Source of the DNA: Chrysoperla carnea
Taxonomy: Eukaryota; Arthropoda; Insecta; Neuroptera; Chrysopidae
DNA length: 64,000 nt
Direction of reading: 5' to 3'
NCBI RefSeq assembly: GCF_905475395.1
Contig: NC_058342.1
Span: 8,741,140 to 8,805,139, forward strand
Position 1 is the first letter of the stretch. Each line of letters starts with the position of its first letter. A model generated the notes under the pieces. The model was not told where the DNA came from, made no database searches, and saw only the letters and a list, made by a program, of their open reading frames with translations. Below, piece by piece: positions 47,210-59,699 of this stretch. The position numbers were made by a program, and so were the translations under genes.

Positions 47210-47559
47210 TGACCGTTACTATTCTTATTTAAGCATTCACTATTTATTTTTTCTTAAAAACTTGATTTTTAAACACTTATTAAATTTACAAAGTAAATGG
47301 TTTCAAAAGGCACATGTACATAAACCACAAGTTATTTATAAATATAAAAACTCACTAGACATTGAGAGAAAGAAATGAAGCAACCAAATTATATTAACTG
47401 ACACTGATTGTCTGTCTCTACTTCACAATTTGTTGTACAGTTTGTCAATATGGTTGGTGTGTTTATGGTATTAGTATGCGTTCACATAAGTCTGATGATT
47501 GAATAATATGACGCACTGCATTGCAGCTCTTTACACTGCTTTGAAGTAAGAATTTTCTC

Positions 47560-47874
47560 CTTTTTATTTTATTTCATTGACTATTCTTTTAATTATTTAT
47601 TTATTTATCAATTTGTCTTGTTTAATTTTTGACGCTCAAATATTTGGCAATTTTGCTCTGGTTCTTGCTATTCTACTTTTAAGTAATGTTTAAATATGCT
47701 TAATCTGTGTTGTTAACTCATTAATAGAGTCTGTTTAAGTTTTGAGTATGATGTAAATTGGGGTTCCCTACTTGTATTGACTTATTTCAATTGTATCACA
47801 TTTCAAAATTGTTATTTTGTATTGTAAATTTATGTACAATTTGGAACAAATAAAACATTATTATTATTATAATA
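47560..47874 (+). mobile_element. LINE 3' tail remnant
   Basis: T-rich non-coding text ends in TGTACAATTTGGAAC, AATAAAA and (ATT)n at 47,857-47,871. It resembles the 3' end of the LINE at 32,870-32,940. No coding part remains. Confidence 0.45.
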
Positions 47875-50389
47875 ACCAAATATAGATTAATGATTTTTAC
47901 GTTCTTTAAGGTATTTCTAAAGGCAAGCGCCTAATAATATTTTTACATGAAAAATTTCAAATATTTAGTTTATAACGATATAATGCTTACAAATTTTTTA
48001 GCAATATTGACCGTCTCTGTTAGCTTTTCAAAGTTGTTTATAATAATTAATATGAAAAGCATAGTAAACCACACTCTTTTGAAAATATTTTTGAACATGG
48101 TCAGTTCGCGTTTTTCCTGCAGAAAATAACTTTGTACCAAAAACTAGATGTGTGTAGATAAACAAATTGGGAATATTTGAGCAAAAATAAGATGTAATTA
48201 ACGTTTAGTTTACGAAAAGACAATAAACAAAGATTTCTTTTTGACGAATATTTTGTCTAATCCAAAAGTGAATTGTATTAGCGACAACGTTGTTTTTACA
48301 GATTATAGATTATAGAGAAATTCTTTGCAATTTTTTTTTTTATTTGCGCTTTATAAATACACCTTTATGTCGCAGTTAATTCATTTTTGAACAATTTTAT
48401 AATTGTTACTCATAAAAAACAATATAAATAAAATACTTTTCGACAGATGAGCAACATGTGATTGTATGTTACAGCGTTGACAGATTTAATCAATTATTCT
48501 ATAAGTTTAATTCACTAAAGAACTATTAATATACAGAGCCATCTTTTTTCTCGATCTGAAGTTTAAATTTTGTTTCAGCTATTTAAGACTAAAAAAATTT
48601 TTGGTTTAAGCTTTTTATTAGCAAAATCAACATTTTAAAGTATTTTTTCAAATATAGTAGAATACCCTAATAGGGTATATTAACTTACCCCTGACCCTAA
48701 TGTAAAGTTAATAAAACGAACCTACATATTTCGTGCTACATAAATACAAGCTTTTACGCCTATGAAATTTATAAAATAAGGACCACAATATTATATGGTT
48801 GTTTGAATAAAAAAGTAAACGATGTGTATGTCATGGGCAAAGGAAAAGAAGGTACGGAGTGTAATTGTACCAGAGAGTGAGGGAGTATTAGGTATACAAA
48901 TTTACACTCCGTCCCAACTTTTCCTAAGTCCACGATGTAGTATGGTACCAATGGTACACCAATGCCATCTTAATTTAATGCAATTTTAGGATCACTTTTT
49001 TAACACAGAAATTGTGTTCCTTATCATATTTTACGCCATATAACATTACCCTCTTTTTAGTCAGCGGTCAATAAAATTAAATTTTTTTACAAATAAAAAC
49101 TAATAAACATTATGTTTTAATTTCTCAATGTTTTTATTTCAAAAAAATTCTTACAAAATTCTACAGCAATATTTTGTAAAATACCGAGACTTAAAGAAGT
49201 ATAATAAATTTGAATCAGTGGTGAAGAATCAGAAACGACCTATCACTATGCTTTGTTTATTTTACCCATCATTATGATTTGGCACATGATCAAAGTTTCA
49301 CGTGAATTTTTTCCATTTTTCTAGTTATATTCAGTTTTCGATAAGGTTAAATCCACATTTCACTCGAAACCTAATTTGACTGTAAATATGAAAAAACTAC
49401 AAAAAATGGCGGCAATAATTTCGTTTTGTGTAGTCAATATTGTAAAAATAAACACATACTCAACTCTCCGCATTTGTGCCAAAAAATTGATTCTTTGGAC
49501 TAAAATTAAATACTAATAAATACTGCAGCAGATAGATATACATATACAAAAATAGAAGGGAGAGAAGCTGGAAAGTATTCCGTAGTTAACGAAATTTTTA
49601 CAGGCTATTTGGGGGTACTCTAGTATATCTATCTTAAGTTTTCGTACTCGCTGACCCTGTGATAACTTGAGAGGGGGCCAAAAACCAGCTCCGTATAGTT
49701 AGCAGATAAAATTGTTATTTTTCACTCAAACTATTTCCATTCATTTGGGAATCGTTTGGGAGGATTTGGGAATATAATTTTAGAATTTGGGAATTATTAG
49801 TTTTCCTGTAATTAATGATTCTTTTTTCAGCGTATAGTTAGCAGGTAGGAAATTAAATCCACTTAATTTTTATGTTATTCGAAAGGAAATCATTTGGGAA
49901 TTACGATAAACACGGTTTCAGAGTTTGGGAATGTATAATTAATTAATTACACCTATTTTTTAGTTGATTGATAGGTTATGTTAATTAACCGTACACCTGA
50001 ATCATTAATTGTTATATAGCAGTATGGCGCCAATATTCAAATATTACTGAATAATTTATTTTATAATTTATGTAAATGTTAAGTTTTATTTTGCCTTAAA
50101 ACTGTTCTTTATATGTAAGAGTAGATATGTAAGAGTAGATTTATATTTATATGTAAGAGTAGATTATTCGATCGGATGTCAACTTACATTATTTTAATGT
50201 AAGTTATGATTTTAAATCAGACCAGATAAAAATTTTGCATTTTGCACAAAATACTTTCAAAAAGGATCGTTTCCATAATATCAAAATGTAGGTAGCTTTA
50301 TATACATGTTTTCTTCTCGACGCCAGGTGTCAGCAATAGGAAAAAAACATGGCCGCGCCCATATGAGCAAGAAATATCGTTACCCCTTA
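47875..50389. other. Mostly unassigned, with one hairpin
   Basis: Only an imperfect 33-bp stem (48,838-48,871 with 48,891-48,926, core ACGGAGTGTAA) and short repeats of ATGTAAGAGTAGAT (near 50,115-50,162) stand out. Confidence 0.4.
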
Positions 50390-51560
50390 AGGATTTGAAG
50401 AAATAATTTTAAAAAAATTTTTATTTTACAAAGTTTTTTTTTAGTTTTTAAAATTTATCTTTTTTTACAAAGTTTTTTTTTTAGTTTTTTAAATTAAAAA
50501 TTGTAAATAATCAATAATTAAAAAAGAATAATAAAAACATTAATAATTTTTTAGGAGCACTTATTGCGCGCTGTTTTTTTATTATTACTTTTTTTGTTTT
50601 AATATTACAAACTTTTGAAGCTTATATTAATATTTTTTAAATCTATTTACTATCGCTTTAATTTTATTCATTCCTAATAACATAATTATTGTCAGCAAAA
50701 AATTTTATATTTAATTTGCAAAATATCTGCTAAGCTAAAAATTTTTTTTATAGTACATACATTTAAAAATAAGAAATAACATTTATAATTTATCTTGAGA
50801 ACTTGGACAAAAAAATTTAGATAAAAACACATTATTAGGTCCATTATATTCTATGTGGGTCATTTATAAAAGAAAAACGTTTGGGTGGTGGGGATAATCA
50901 ACTATTTTTTGAATCCATACTAGTGAAAAAAAAATGCCATTTCCCCTCGCTTTTTAAAAATGTTTAATGACTTGCAATTATTATAAGCGTATCAAAATTT
51001 TCTCAATTGATTAAAAAAATTATTTTTAACTTTAACTGAAAAAAGCTCGACGTAGTATTAATTTCGACAAGGTATAAATTAAAAAAAAAAGTAAGACGGA
51101 TATAAATTGATAGTTCGAGAGTGCAATTACTGCTCGTAAGGTATTATTTATGTTTTTATAAAAAGTTTATGTATCTAAGTTTCAAGTTTTTGTGATTATA
51201 ATATCGTCCATTAAACAGCGTGCAATGATTGCTCGTAGAATATTATGTTTACTTTTATGTTAATAATTATTTATTTATTTATTTATGATAATAAGTATTA
51301 ATAAAAGTAAAGCGATAGTAAATATATTTAAAAAATATTAATATAAGCTTCAAAAGTTTATAATAACCAAACAAAAAAAGTAATTTTCAAAAAACAGCGA
51401 ACCATAAGCGCTCCTACAAAATGTTTAATGTTTTTATTATTCTTTTTAAATTATTGATTCTTTACGATTTTATAATTTAAAAAATGTTAAAAAAGATAGA
51501 AAAAATAAAAATTTGTTTTTAACTATTTCTTCAAATTTATTACCTTAAACGTTTGAACTA
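50390..51560. repeat. Foldback (MITE-like) element
   Basis: Complementary arms about 50,390-50,700 and 51,270-51,555 (shared AAGCTTATATTAATATTTTTTA, ATTTCTTCAAAT) around a 570-bp AT-rich loop. Confidence 0.65.
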
Positions 51561-52079
51561 CAATTATATTTATATTTCAAAATATGCCAGTTATCGTCGG
51601 CATTATAAATTCGTCCTGTGAAACTTAAATATCCAGTAACAAATTATTTTCAACACAAGAATGTAATCAGCAAAAAATTTTAATAAATATAAAAAATTCC
51701 AAATAACTCTTATCAAGCTGCACAAATTTTCAACAGGAAGTTTTAATAAATCAGAATAACTCTTAATAATTCTTTTTATAGACGCATAAATTTGTATAAA
51801 AATTTTAAAAGTCTGAAAAGTCTTACTAACTCTTTTAATGAGTTTTACTAACTCTGAATAACTCTTCTGGCAGAGTCTCAAATCTTGGAATTGTTCCGAC
51901 TTATTACGTTTTACTAAAAATTATTCAGAGATTATAAGACTTTTGCAGAGTTTTTAAAGGAAAGTAAAACTTTGAGAACTGTTAATCAGACTTATTAACA
52001 GTTTATTTTTTCCATAAGGGATTCTCGTAACAACATATACAATGCATGTGTATTAATTGACTGATTCATTTGTTTACAG
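51561..52079. other. Degenerate short repeats
   Basis: Many imperfect copies of AATAACTCTT and AACTCTGAATAA-like text on both strands (51,700-51,860 and 51,910-52,000). Simple-sequence-like, non-coding. Confidence 0.45.
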
Positions 52080-52279
52080 GCCTGGTACCCATCATCACAA
52101 TTATGGACGCTGCCTCAGATCAGCTGCTTCATATCATAAGCTGTAAGTGTACAAGTTGTTGCACCACTGCAAGTTGCAGCTGTTAAAGGCTGGTCTGTTG
52201 TACTCTGCATTGTGAATAATGAGAGTGAGGACACCAGTGACCTTCAGTTTTGTCCTACTCAAAAGGAGGGTAACAAATA
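52080..52279 (+). pseudogene. C-terminal CXC exon of the FEN/XPG-CXC family, dead
   Basis: After a TTTACAG acceptor (52,079) one frame reads LVPIITIMDAASDQLLHIIS followed by C-K-C, C-C, C-S-C, then (after an in-frame TAA at about 52,184) LVCCTLHCE and an acidic ESEDTSD tail, ending in TAG at 52,277. This lines up with the end of the protein at 3-4,031 (LVAITMENLPAPEVLLKTIF, C-R-C, C-G-C ...). The stop and lost cysteines show it is a remnant. No other exon of that copy was found nearby. Confidence 0.6.
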
Positions 52280-53340
52280 GGAGGGTTCGGCAACCCCCTA
52301 GTGCTAACAGATTTTCGTAACATGATGTGTAACCTCTCTGAAATTTTTAATTATTTAATCGAAATTATTTTAATCAGACTTATTAATAGTATCTTTTTTC
52401 CTTAAGGGAATGATTAGCAAAATACTTACCTTCTTTAGAAAGCTTCCGTCCCCATTGAGAAGGCAAATTTTGGTGGCTTCCTTGGCTTCCCAGCCACGCC
52501 GGAACTTGAAATTACGTCCTATTTGAGAGGTACTTGGGAGCATTTCTAGTTGGTGGTAGTTGCACAAGTTGACATTTCATTTCGAATGTTTTTCCAAATA
52601 ATGTCAATGAAAATTTTTGGGGAATTCGAGAAACTGGAAAATGTTACCCCAGTAATGGACTCTTTTTTTCATTTTCAATCAATCAATTATTTAATTACAT
52701 GATGGTAAACTTGGTTTACAAAGAAAGGAAGTAATTTATAAACTTAGCTTTTATGGGCTAGTTTTTTTTTATTTTTAACTATGTATAATTTTCATATCTG
52801 TGATTCTTCGCTTATTTATAGTGAAAAAGGATAATTATCTTAATTATCTATGCCTTTGTATTTATTCTTTGGATTGTTGTTTGTAATTTTGAAATTATAA
52901 TCTGTTTTTCATTGGCGTGAACCATTTTTTTTAAAGGGAATATCTTTCCATTGTCCGTGGCGCGTTTTCCCACTATTTATTACTGAATATTATACACAAT
53001 CAGTGTACAAATTTTAAAAATTTTCCCAGTTTTTTGAATGTATAATGTTTTAAATAAATAAAAACATTCCGAAATCATAAAACAAAATTATTTGAAATGA
53101 AAGTAATTAATAATGAAAAAAAATATTATCATGAAAAAATAATAACGAAAATATGGAAACTGCAAATCACAACAATAATCTTGGTCAGCGGATCTTTCCC
53201 GTACCCCGCGACATCACATTGTGTGTACAACGTAGAGTATTTGGTGTGAATGAAGGTTTCTAAAAATGCACTTCTTACATTAAAATGAGACGCCTATACG
53301 TTTACAGGAGGGGGAAAGATAGAGCTAAGGTCATAGTTAG
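52280..53340. other. Unassigned AT-rich stretch
   Basis: No gene or clear repeat is seen apart from short returns of the motif found at 51,990-52,020 (near 52,370). Confidence 0.4.
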
Positions 53341-53359
53341 TACTAAACTGTTGATACCC

Positions 53360-54450
53360 AGTGAACACATGACCTTAATATGACGCCATACATAGGTCAT
53401 AAAAAGATCATAGGTCATACGCCATATTATACGAAAACCTGACATTATGGTGACTCAATTTATGATGTTAATATGATGTCATATTCAATGACCTCACTAT
53501 TATGTCATACTGACATTAATTGTCATATTGTATGGGCCTTTATTAATTGTCATATTGTATGATGTCATTTTTATGACTTTTGTCATATTTTAATCACATT
53601 GTGACGTCATATCAAAGTCATAAGTTTACGTAATATTTACGTAATAAGTGAATCATATTCTTACCTCAGAAACAGCTCATATTGTTACGTAAAACTGATG
53701 TCATATTTTAGTCACATTGTGACGTCATATCAAGGTCATAAGTTTACGTAATATTTACGTAATATGTGAACCATATTCTTACCTCAGAAACAGGTCATAC
53801 TGTTACGTAAAACTGATGGCATATTTTATTCGCATTGTGGCGTCATATCAAAGTCATAAGTTTACGTAATATTTACGTAATATGTGAATCATATTCTTAC
53901 CTCAGAAACAGGTCATATTGTTACGTAAAACTGATGTCATATTTTAGCCACATTGTGACGTCATATCAAAGTCATAAGTTTACGTAATATGTGAATCATA
54001 TTCTTACCTCAGAAACATACTTATACTCTTGTGTATATATATGCCAGATGCCTATCTCAACTAGAATATCGCTGCTTCTTTCTACTAGTTATAACTTTGT
54101 GTATTATTCGCGGAGTTAGTTTTATGTAATTTAGGGTATATAATCATGTTCCTTACCAGCAGTGCCAGTAGGTTTGATTTCTCGGCTGTATAGCTAAGAT
54201 CAATCCCACAATGAGCAAATACATCATTCTGATTCAATATATAAATTTTTATTATTGACTAACAGGAATGAATAGATCAATTTATTACATATCGATGACA
54301 TTTTAATCTCGTGACATCGAGCAACGGAAAAATTAGGTAAACTTTACGTAAAGAAAAATCATATTATAGGAAGGTGTTTGACATCATTATGACATCATTT
54401 CCAGGTCATCATTTCCAGATGACAATTTGTCATAATATATTTTATAGGTT
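53360..54450. repeat. Repeat region rich in TGAC/GTCA words
   Basis: From about 53,360 to 53,580 and again 54,360-54,450 the sequence is crowded with ATGACNTCAT and GTCATA words in both directions, flanking the 118-bp array. Probably one MITE-like or satellite-like family. Confidence 0.5.
53581..54018 (+). repeat. 118-bp tandem array with bZIP-type palindromes
   Basis: Units start at 53,581, 53,699, 53,817 and 53,935 with an exact 118-bp period; the last is shortened. Each complete unit has one TGACGTCA (53,602 in unit 1; altered to GGCGTCA in unit 3) and three TTACGTAA palindromes (53,626, 53,637 and 53,685 in unit 1). Confidence 0.85.
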
Positions 54451-55712
54451 ATGTGCAACAATGACAAATTTTCATTTTCAATTCAAATTTCGCGCTTAAA
54501 AATGGCCATATCTTTCACCTCGGGGTGCAAAATGAACCTAAAATTCGTACAAAGTAATCCCTTAGAAAAGGAATGAATAGATCAATTTATTACATATCGA
54601 TGACATTTTAATCTCATCTTAAAGTATTTTCAGTCATAAGTTTCAAAAAAACAGGTTCAAATCAGCCCTTATGCTAAAGTGTCTCCTTGTCCCCTCCTAA
54701 TTTTCTTTATCTCTGAGCCGAAGATACTGTCTAAAAAATCGTCTAAATAGCGATTGAAAGTTTGTACACAATTTTTTATTTCATTTGTTTAGTTTGAGTG
54801 AAAATTGTGAAAATTAACTAACTTTTACGATAGTTGATACTTTTTTCAAATATCAATTATATTTCATAATAATGTGTACTCAACTTTACTTGCAAATAGC
54901 ATTTGAGAGCATTCTGTCTATTTGACATTAGCACAAAAATGGCGAATAATTTCTCACTTAAACAAATAGAACTAAATCCATTTTAACGCATTTATGAATG
55001 CACTTTTTATTATAAACATATGTCAATTCGCACGGCCAAACATGTCAAAAGTCGTTAATCTGCTAATTTCACATTGTATTTCTGAATTCAATGAATGTAA
55101 AAATTTATTTGTAACTATTTATAAAGTATAAAAATGTGTGAGTGAATTCAAAATAATCTGTATAACAAAGCTAAATTAGCACAATTACAAATTATATAGA
55201 ATATTTGTTTTAGTTGATTTTATCAAAATTGCATAAATATGTTTGTTTATTTAAACTTGTAAAAAGTATTTTGCATTCATATTTATATTAAATACGAAAC
55301 TTATTTAATCATGTAGCAAAGTATTACTTGTTCTTGTTTGGAAGGTAACAGAAAATCAAATACTTTTTGGGATAAATTTGATATATTATTTTTTGTATAT
55401 TTTACACGTTAATATAAGTAAGGTTATAATCACATATCAAAAAGGTACTTAACAAATCGTAAATTGGCTTATAATTTATATAAATGAAGATATTATAATT
55501 TTTTGGATAAGGAATTTTCCTGAACATATTAAAATTCGATCACATTTATACAAAATATGATATATAAAATATTTCAATATTTTCGTTTGTGAAATATCAG
55601 AAATAAAAATTTTATACCATGAACGTGAACTAAATCTAAAAAAGTAACGAACCATCAAAAGGTGACTAGAAAACATGTAAGTGATTAATTTTTAGCGATT
55701 GGTTAATTTTAT
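54019..55712. other. Unassigned stretch with a 47-bp exact direct repeat
   Basis: Positions 54,264-54,310 and 54,569-54,615 are identical over 47 bp, 305 bp apart. No coding sequence is recognised. Confidence 0.5.
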
Positions 55713-56122
55713 TATACCATGACTATATGAAATATGCATAGTATATTAAGTTTAGTCCCAAGTTTGTAACGCTAAAAATATTGATGCTACGAAAAAAATT
55801 TTGGTATAGGTGTTCATAGAATCATGTAATTAGTCCATTTCCGTCTGTCCTCCCGCTCGCCCGTCTGTCAACTCGATAACTCAAAAACGATAAATGATAT
55901 CAAGCTGAAGTTTTTACAGCGTGCTCAGGACATAAAAAGTGTAAATGGGCAACATAGGTCAAATGGGTCTTGGGTCCATAGGACCCATTTTGTAAACCGT
56001 TAGAGATAGAACAAAAGTTTAAATGTAAAAAATGTTCTTTATAAAAAAATAAAAAACTTTTGTTTGAAACATTTTTTCGTAAACATCAGTGTTTACCCGT
56101 GAGATTGCAAATTAGGCGCAAC
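55713..56122 (-). repeat. Dispersed repeat R, copy 8
   Basis: Complement orientation from ATACCATGACTATATG to the GTGTTTACCCGTGAG part. It is cut by a (TA)n run at 56,124-56,153. Confidence 0.75.
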
Positions 56123-56156
<34 letters not shown>

Positions 56157-56350
56157 ATGTCTTAGACCATCCGTACCCCTCCTCTGAAATATTTATTTTT
56201 ATTTACTTGTGAATGTATTTTGTATACTTTAACAAATGAAATAATCCATCATTTGATTTTGTTTGTGTACTAAATTTTTTAAACTATAAGCATCAGAGAG
56301 ATTGATGTTTTTAGTCTATAAAATTTAGCACACAAATAAAAAATAAGTTG

Positions 56351-56868
56351 TAACAAATGAAAACAAACAATTGACTGAGTTAATTGTTGAAATTCTCTGT
56401 ATAGAAAGTGTTGAGTTTCAGTGCTTATATAATTTTAATAAATTGGAAAACTTTAACAAACCAACGCAATTATGGTGGCTTTTGTAAAGTTTTTTCTAGA
56501 TATTTTTTTTCGTTTTTTGACATTCCTTTCTTAATTTGCACCCTCACGAGTAAAAAATAATGTTTACGAAAAAATGTTCTAAATAAAAGTTGTTTTTAAA
56601 CTTTCTTTTTATCTATAAAGGTTTACAAGATGAGACATACAGAGCAAAGATCGTAAATTGTTGCTCATTTACGATACAGCAAGCTATACAAATTTCAGCT
56701 TGATATCTCTTTTCGTTTTTGAGTTAACGTGATAACGGACAGACAGGTAGGCAAATAAAAATGGACTGATGATTTTATGGACACCTTTATCAAAAATTTA
56801 TTCGTAGCATCGATATTTCTAAGCGTTACAAACTTGGAACTAACATTAGTATGCCTTGATATATACCA
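56351..56868 (+). repeat. Dispersed repeat R, copy 9 (diverged)
   Basis: Starts AACAAATGAAAACAAACAAT and has all later landmarks in diverged form. Confidence 0.7.
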
Positions 56869-57009
56869 AAAAACTATCAAAAATGTAAACCAACTGACGA
56901 GGGGAAAGGGAGTCTATAAAGACGAAATTTTGTTTGTGACGTATTTTAATGAATTTTAATCGAAACTTTACTTTTTAGATCAAAGTTGCTGTGACCCTAA
57001 AGCTGAATT

Positions 57010-58650
57010 TTTATTTTTAGATATTCAATTTCAAATTGTTGAAATGTAGAAATAATGGTCGTAAAAATGCGTGTGGTAACTCGTTTGATTTGGATTGATG
57101 TCTGGAAAAATGAATTGGAAGCGTTTTTCAGCACATAAAAAATTGCAGAAGTTATAAACAAATAAAGATGAAAAAAGGGTATTTCTTTTTTCGCCAAAAT
57201 TTTATAAAATATTAATATTTAAGAAACTTTAGAAAAAGATTCTCTAGAAGGGGGAAATTTCCAAAAAAAAGAAAAACCACCTTCATAAGTCTATCTCGAT
57301 AATTTGTAATATTAATTCAACACTGAAAATAGGTAATTTTTTTATGTTAACCATAAATGCTTAATTTTTCATTTTTTTTATGCATGTTTAATTAATTTAA
57401 AAAAAAATTATTAGAAACAAATATTTAAACTCTTTTGACGTGATCCTATTTAAGTATGTATATAACAAGTGAAAACAAACAATTTACTGAGTTAATTGTT
57501 GAAATACCATGCATAGACAATGTTGATTACTCTATGACATTATACATATACCTATACATGTCACACATACATAACTGTTATTCCCATTTAATACATACTA
57601 TACAATTTACGCCTTCGCAGGTAAATAGTGATGTTTACAAAAAAATGTTTCGAACGAAAGTTTTTTATTTTTTGATAAGAAACATTTTTTACATTTAAAT
57701 TTCGCTTTTGTTCTATCTCTAACGGTTTACAAGATGGGTCCTAGGGACTCAAGACCCAATTGACCTATGTTGCTCCTATACGAACTCGACCTCACTTTTT
57801 ACGTCCGGAGCATGCTGTAAAAATTTCAGCTTGATATTTCTTTTGGTTTTTGAGTTATCGTGTTGACAGACAGATGGACAGACAAATGGAAAGGGACTAA
57901 TTAGGTGATTTTAACACCTATACCAAAATTTTGTTCATAGCATCAATATTTTTAAGCGTTTCAAACTTGGGACTAAACTTAGTATACCTTGCATATTACA
58001 TATATGCATGGTATAATAAGGGTTTCACGTAACCAAGAAATTTTTGCCAATTATTTAAAAAAGTTTTTTAGTTTACAATGAAAACGAATATTCGAGAAAA
58101 TTTTGTAAATAAAAAATTGTTTTACTTGTTGAAAAATTAACTTTAAGATAAATTTCCAACGATAATCAATTCTTTAAGGTGTTCAAAATACACCATAATT
58201 TTTTCGAATTTTTTAATTAATATTTAATACATTAAACAAATTATTTAGTGTGAGACTCGTTTTTTACGCTACTACAACAATTTAAAAAGACCTATTTTCA
58301 GGGTTAAATTAAAATTATAAATCATGGAGATAGACTTCCGGGAGTGGTAATTTTTTATTGGGAATTTCTTCCTCTTCAAGATTTTTTTTTAAATTTCTTA
58401 AATATTAATATTTGATGAAATATTTGCGGAAAACGAAAAAACTTTTTTTTTCATCTTTATTTGTTTACAACTTGAGCAATTTTTTTTGTGCTGCAAATGT
58501 TTTCGTTACATATTTCTACATCAATGATTTCCGACATCATTCCAACGAGCTAATACGTATATTTGCGACCAGTATTTCTATATTTCACCAAATTGAACTT
58601 GTTGACAAGACTAAAAATAAATTTTCAACAATGGAATTGATTCTTATTTT
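57010..58650. repeat. Foldback element with R in its loop
   Basis: Diverged complementary arms at 57,010-57,440 and 58,205-58,650 (shared AAATATTAATATTT, GGGAAATTTCC-like text). The loop contains R copy 10. Confidence 0.6.
57463..58014 (+). repeat. Dispersed repeat R, copy 10 (near full length)
   Basis: Starts AACAAGTGAAAACAAACAAT and ends TATATGCATGGTAT. Confidence 0.8.
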
Positions 58651-59699
58651 AATATTTTGTGTATACACTAAAAAATAACATTTAAAAAAAACAATCATTA
58701 CTATTTAAATTCTTCTACGAGGTCAACCACCTTTATCAAAACTGATCTTCCAAGAAATTATAATATTTTCATGCTATTTTTTAATGTAAATTTTTGTACG
58801 GGCGCTAACAATGGTTCTATACACACTGAAAGAGCTTAGCTGTAATACAGATCATTTCTTATATTTGTTGATCCGTATAATTACTTTAGGAAATAAAGTA
58901 TTAGTATATGGTTTGTCAGACTTGTTGACTTACTGTGTGGTATTAAATACTTATATTTTGTATGATATTACCATGGATAACAGTAAATTGAACTGTCAAC
59001 AACTGAAAGCTCACATATTAAAACGTCATCAACAGAGAGTGCTGAAAGAACGACGTTTAAATATCTTCTCTATTAAATTTTTTTTTTTTGCACTTAATTA
59101 TAGCATTTTTAAACTGTATAACTGTTATAACGGCGTAAACAATGAAAATATAAATATAAGAAAATACATGAATATTCTCTATTTTGTAGAAAAATCATTA
59201 AATTTTAGAAAACAGCCATATTAGACCTTATATTTTGGGATATTCTAAGCATTTTTTAGCTCATGGCATTTTTTTTTTCCAAATGTCCGTTTTTTAGATA
59301 CAAGTGATAGAAGAAAAACAAAATTATTTTCGATGATAATTTGAGATTGTCCAAAGTAACAATTATTGTGAGTTTTTAAGCCAAAATTTTACCAACAACA
59401 AAATTTTGCCAACACTTTTTTCTCAAAAACGATGAGTTTAAGGAAAAAATTTGACAAGACAAAAAATTCTTAGAATAGCCCAAAATAGAAGGTCCAATGG
59501 CTATCTTCTCAAATTTCATAATTTTTCAGAATAATTAGCTTAGGCGAATTTCTAAACGTACGCGTGTTAAAAGCACACTTTCTAAGCAACATGACTTTGT
59601 TGTACACACTCATACGTTCCATAGACTTTGTAACCTTTTGGGATTGATCTTTGTAGGGATTGAAAAAAAATGATACCTCGAAAAATCATATAGCAATAT
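58651..59699. other. Spacer with one unrecognised 137-codon frame
   Basis: The frame 58,811-59,224 (+) starts with ATG and is hydrophobic at first (LLIRIITLGNKVLVYGL), then basic (HILKRHQQRVLKERR). I do not recognise it. Codon use looks like the AT-rich background, so it is not called as a gene. Confidence 0.3.

Noticed and set aside
48838..48926. Possible microRNA precursor
   Set aside because: The stem is imperfect and of a size also seen in MITE ends; nothing shows expression.
53581..54018. Tandem array as a CRISPR
   Set aside because: Units are contiguous with no unique spacers, in a eukaryotic genome.
58811..59224. 137-codon open frame starting with ATG
   Set aside because: Composition follows the AT-rich background and nothing in it is recognisable.
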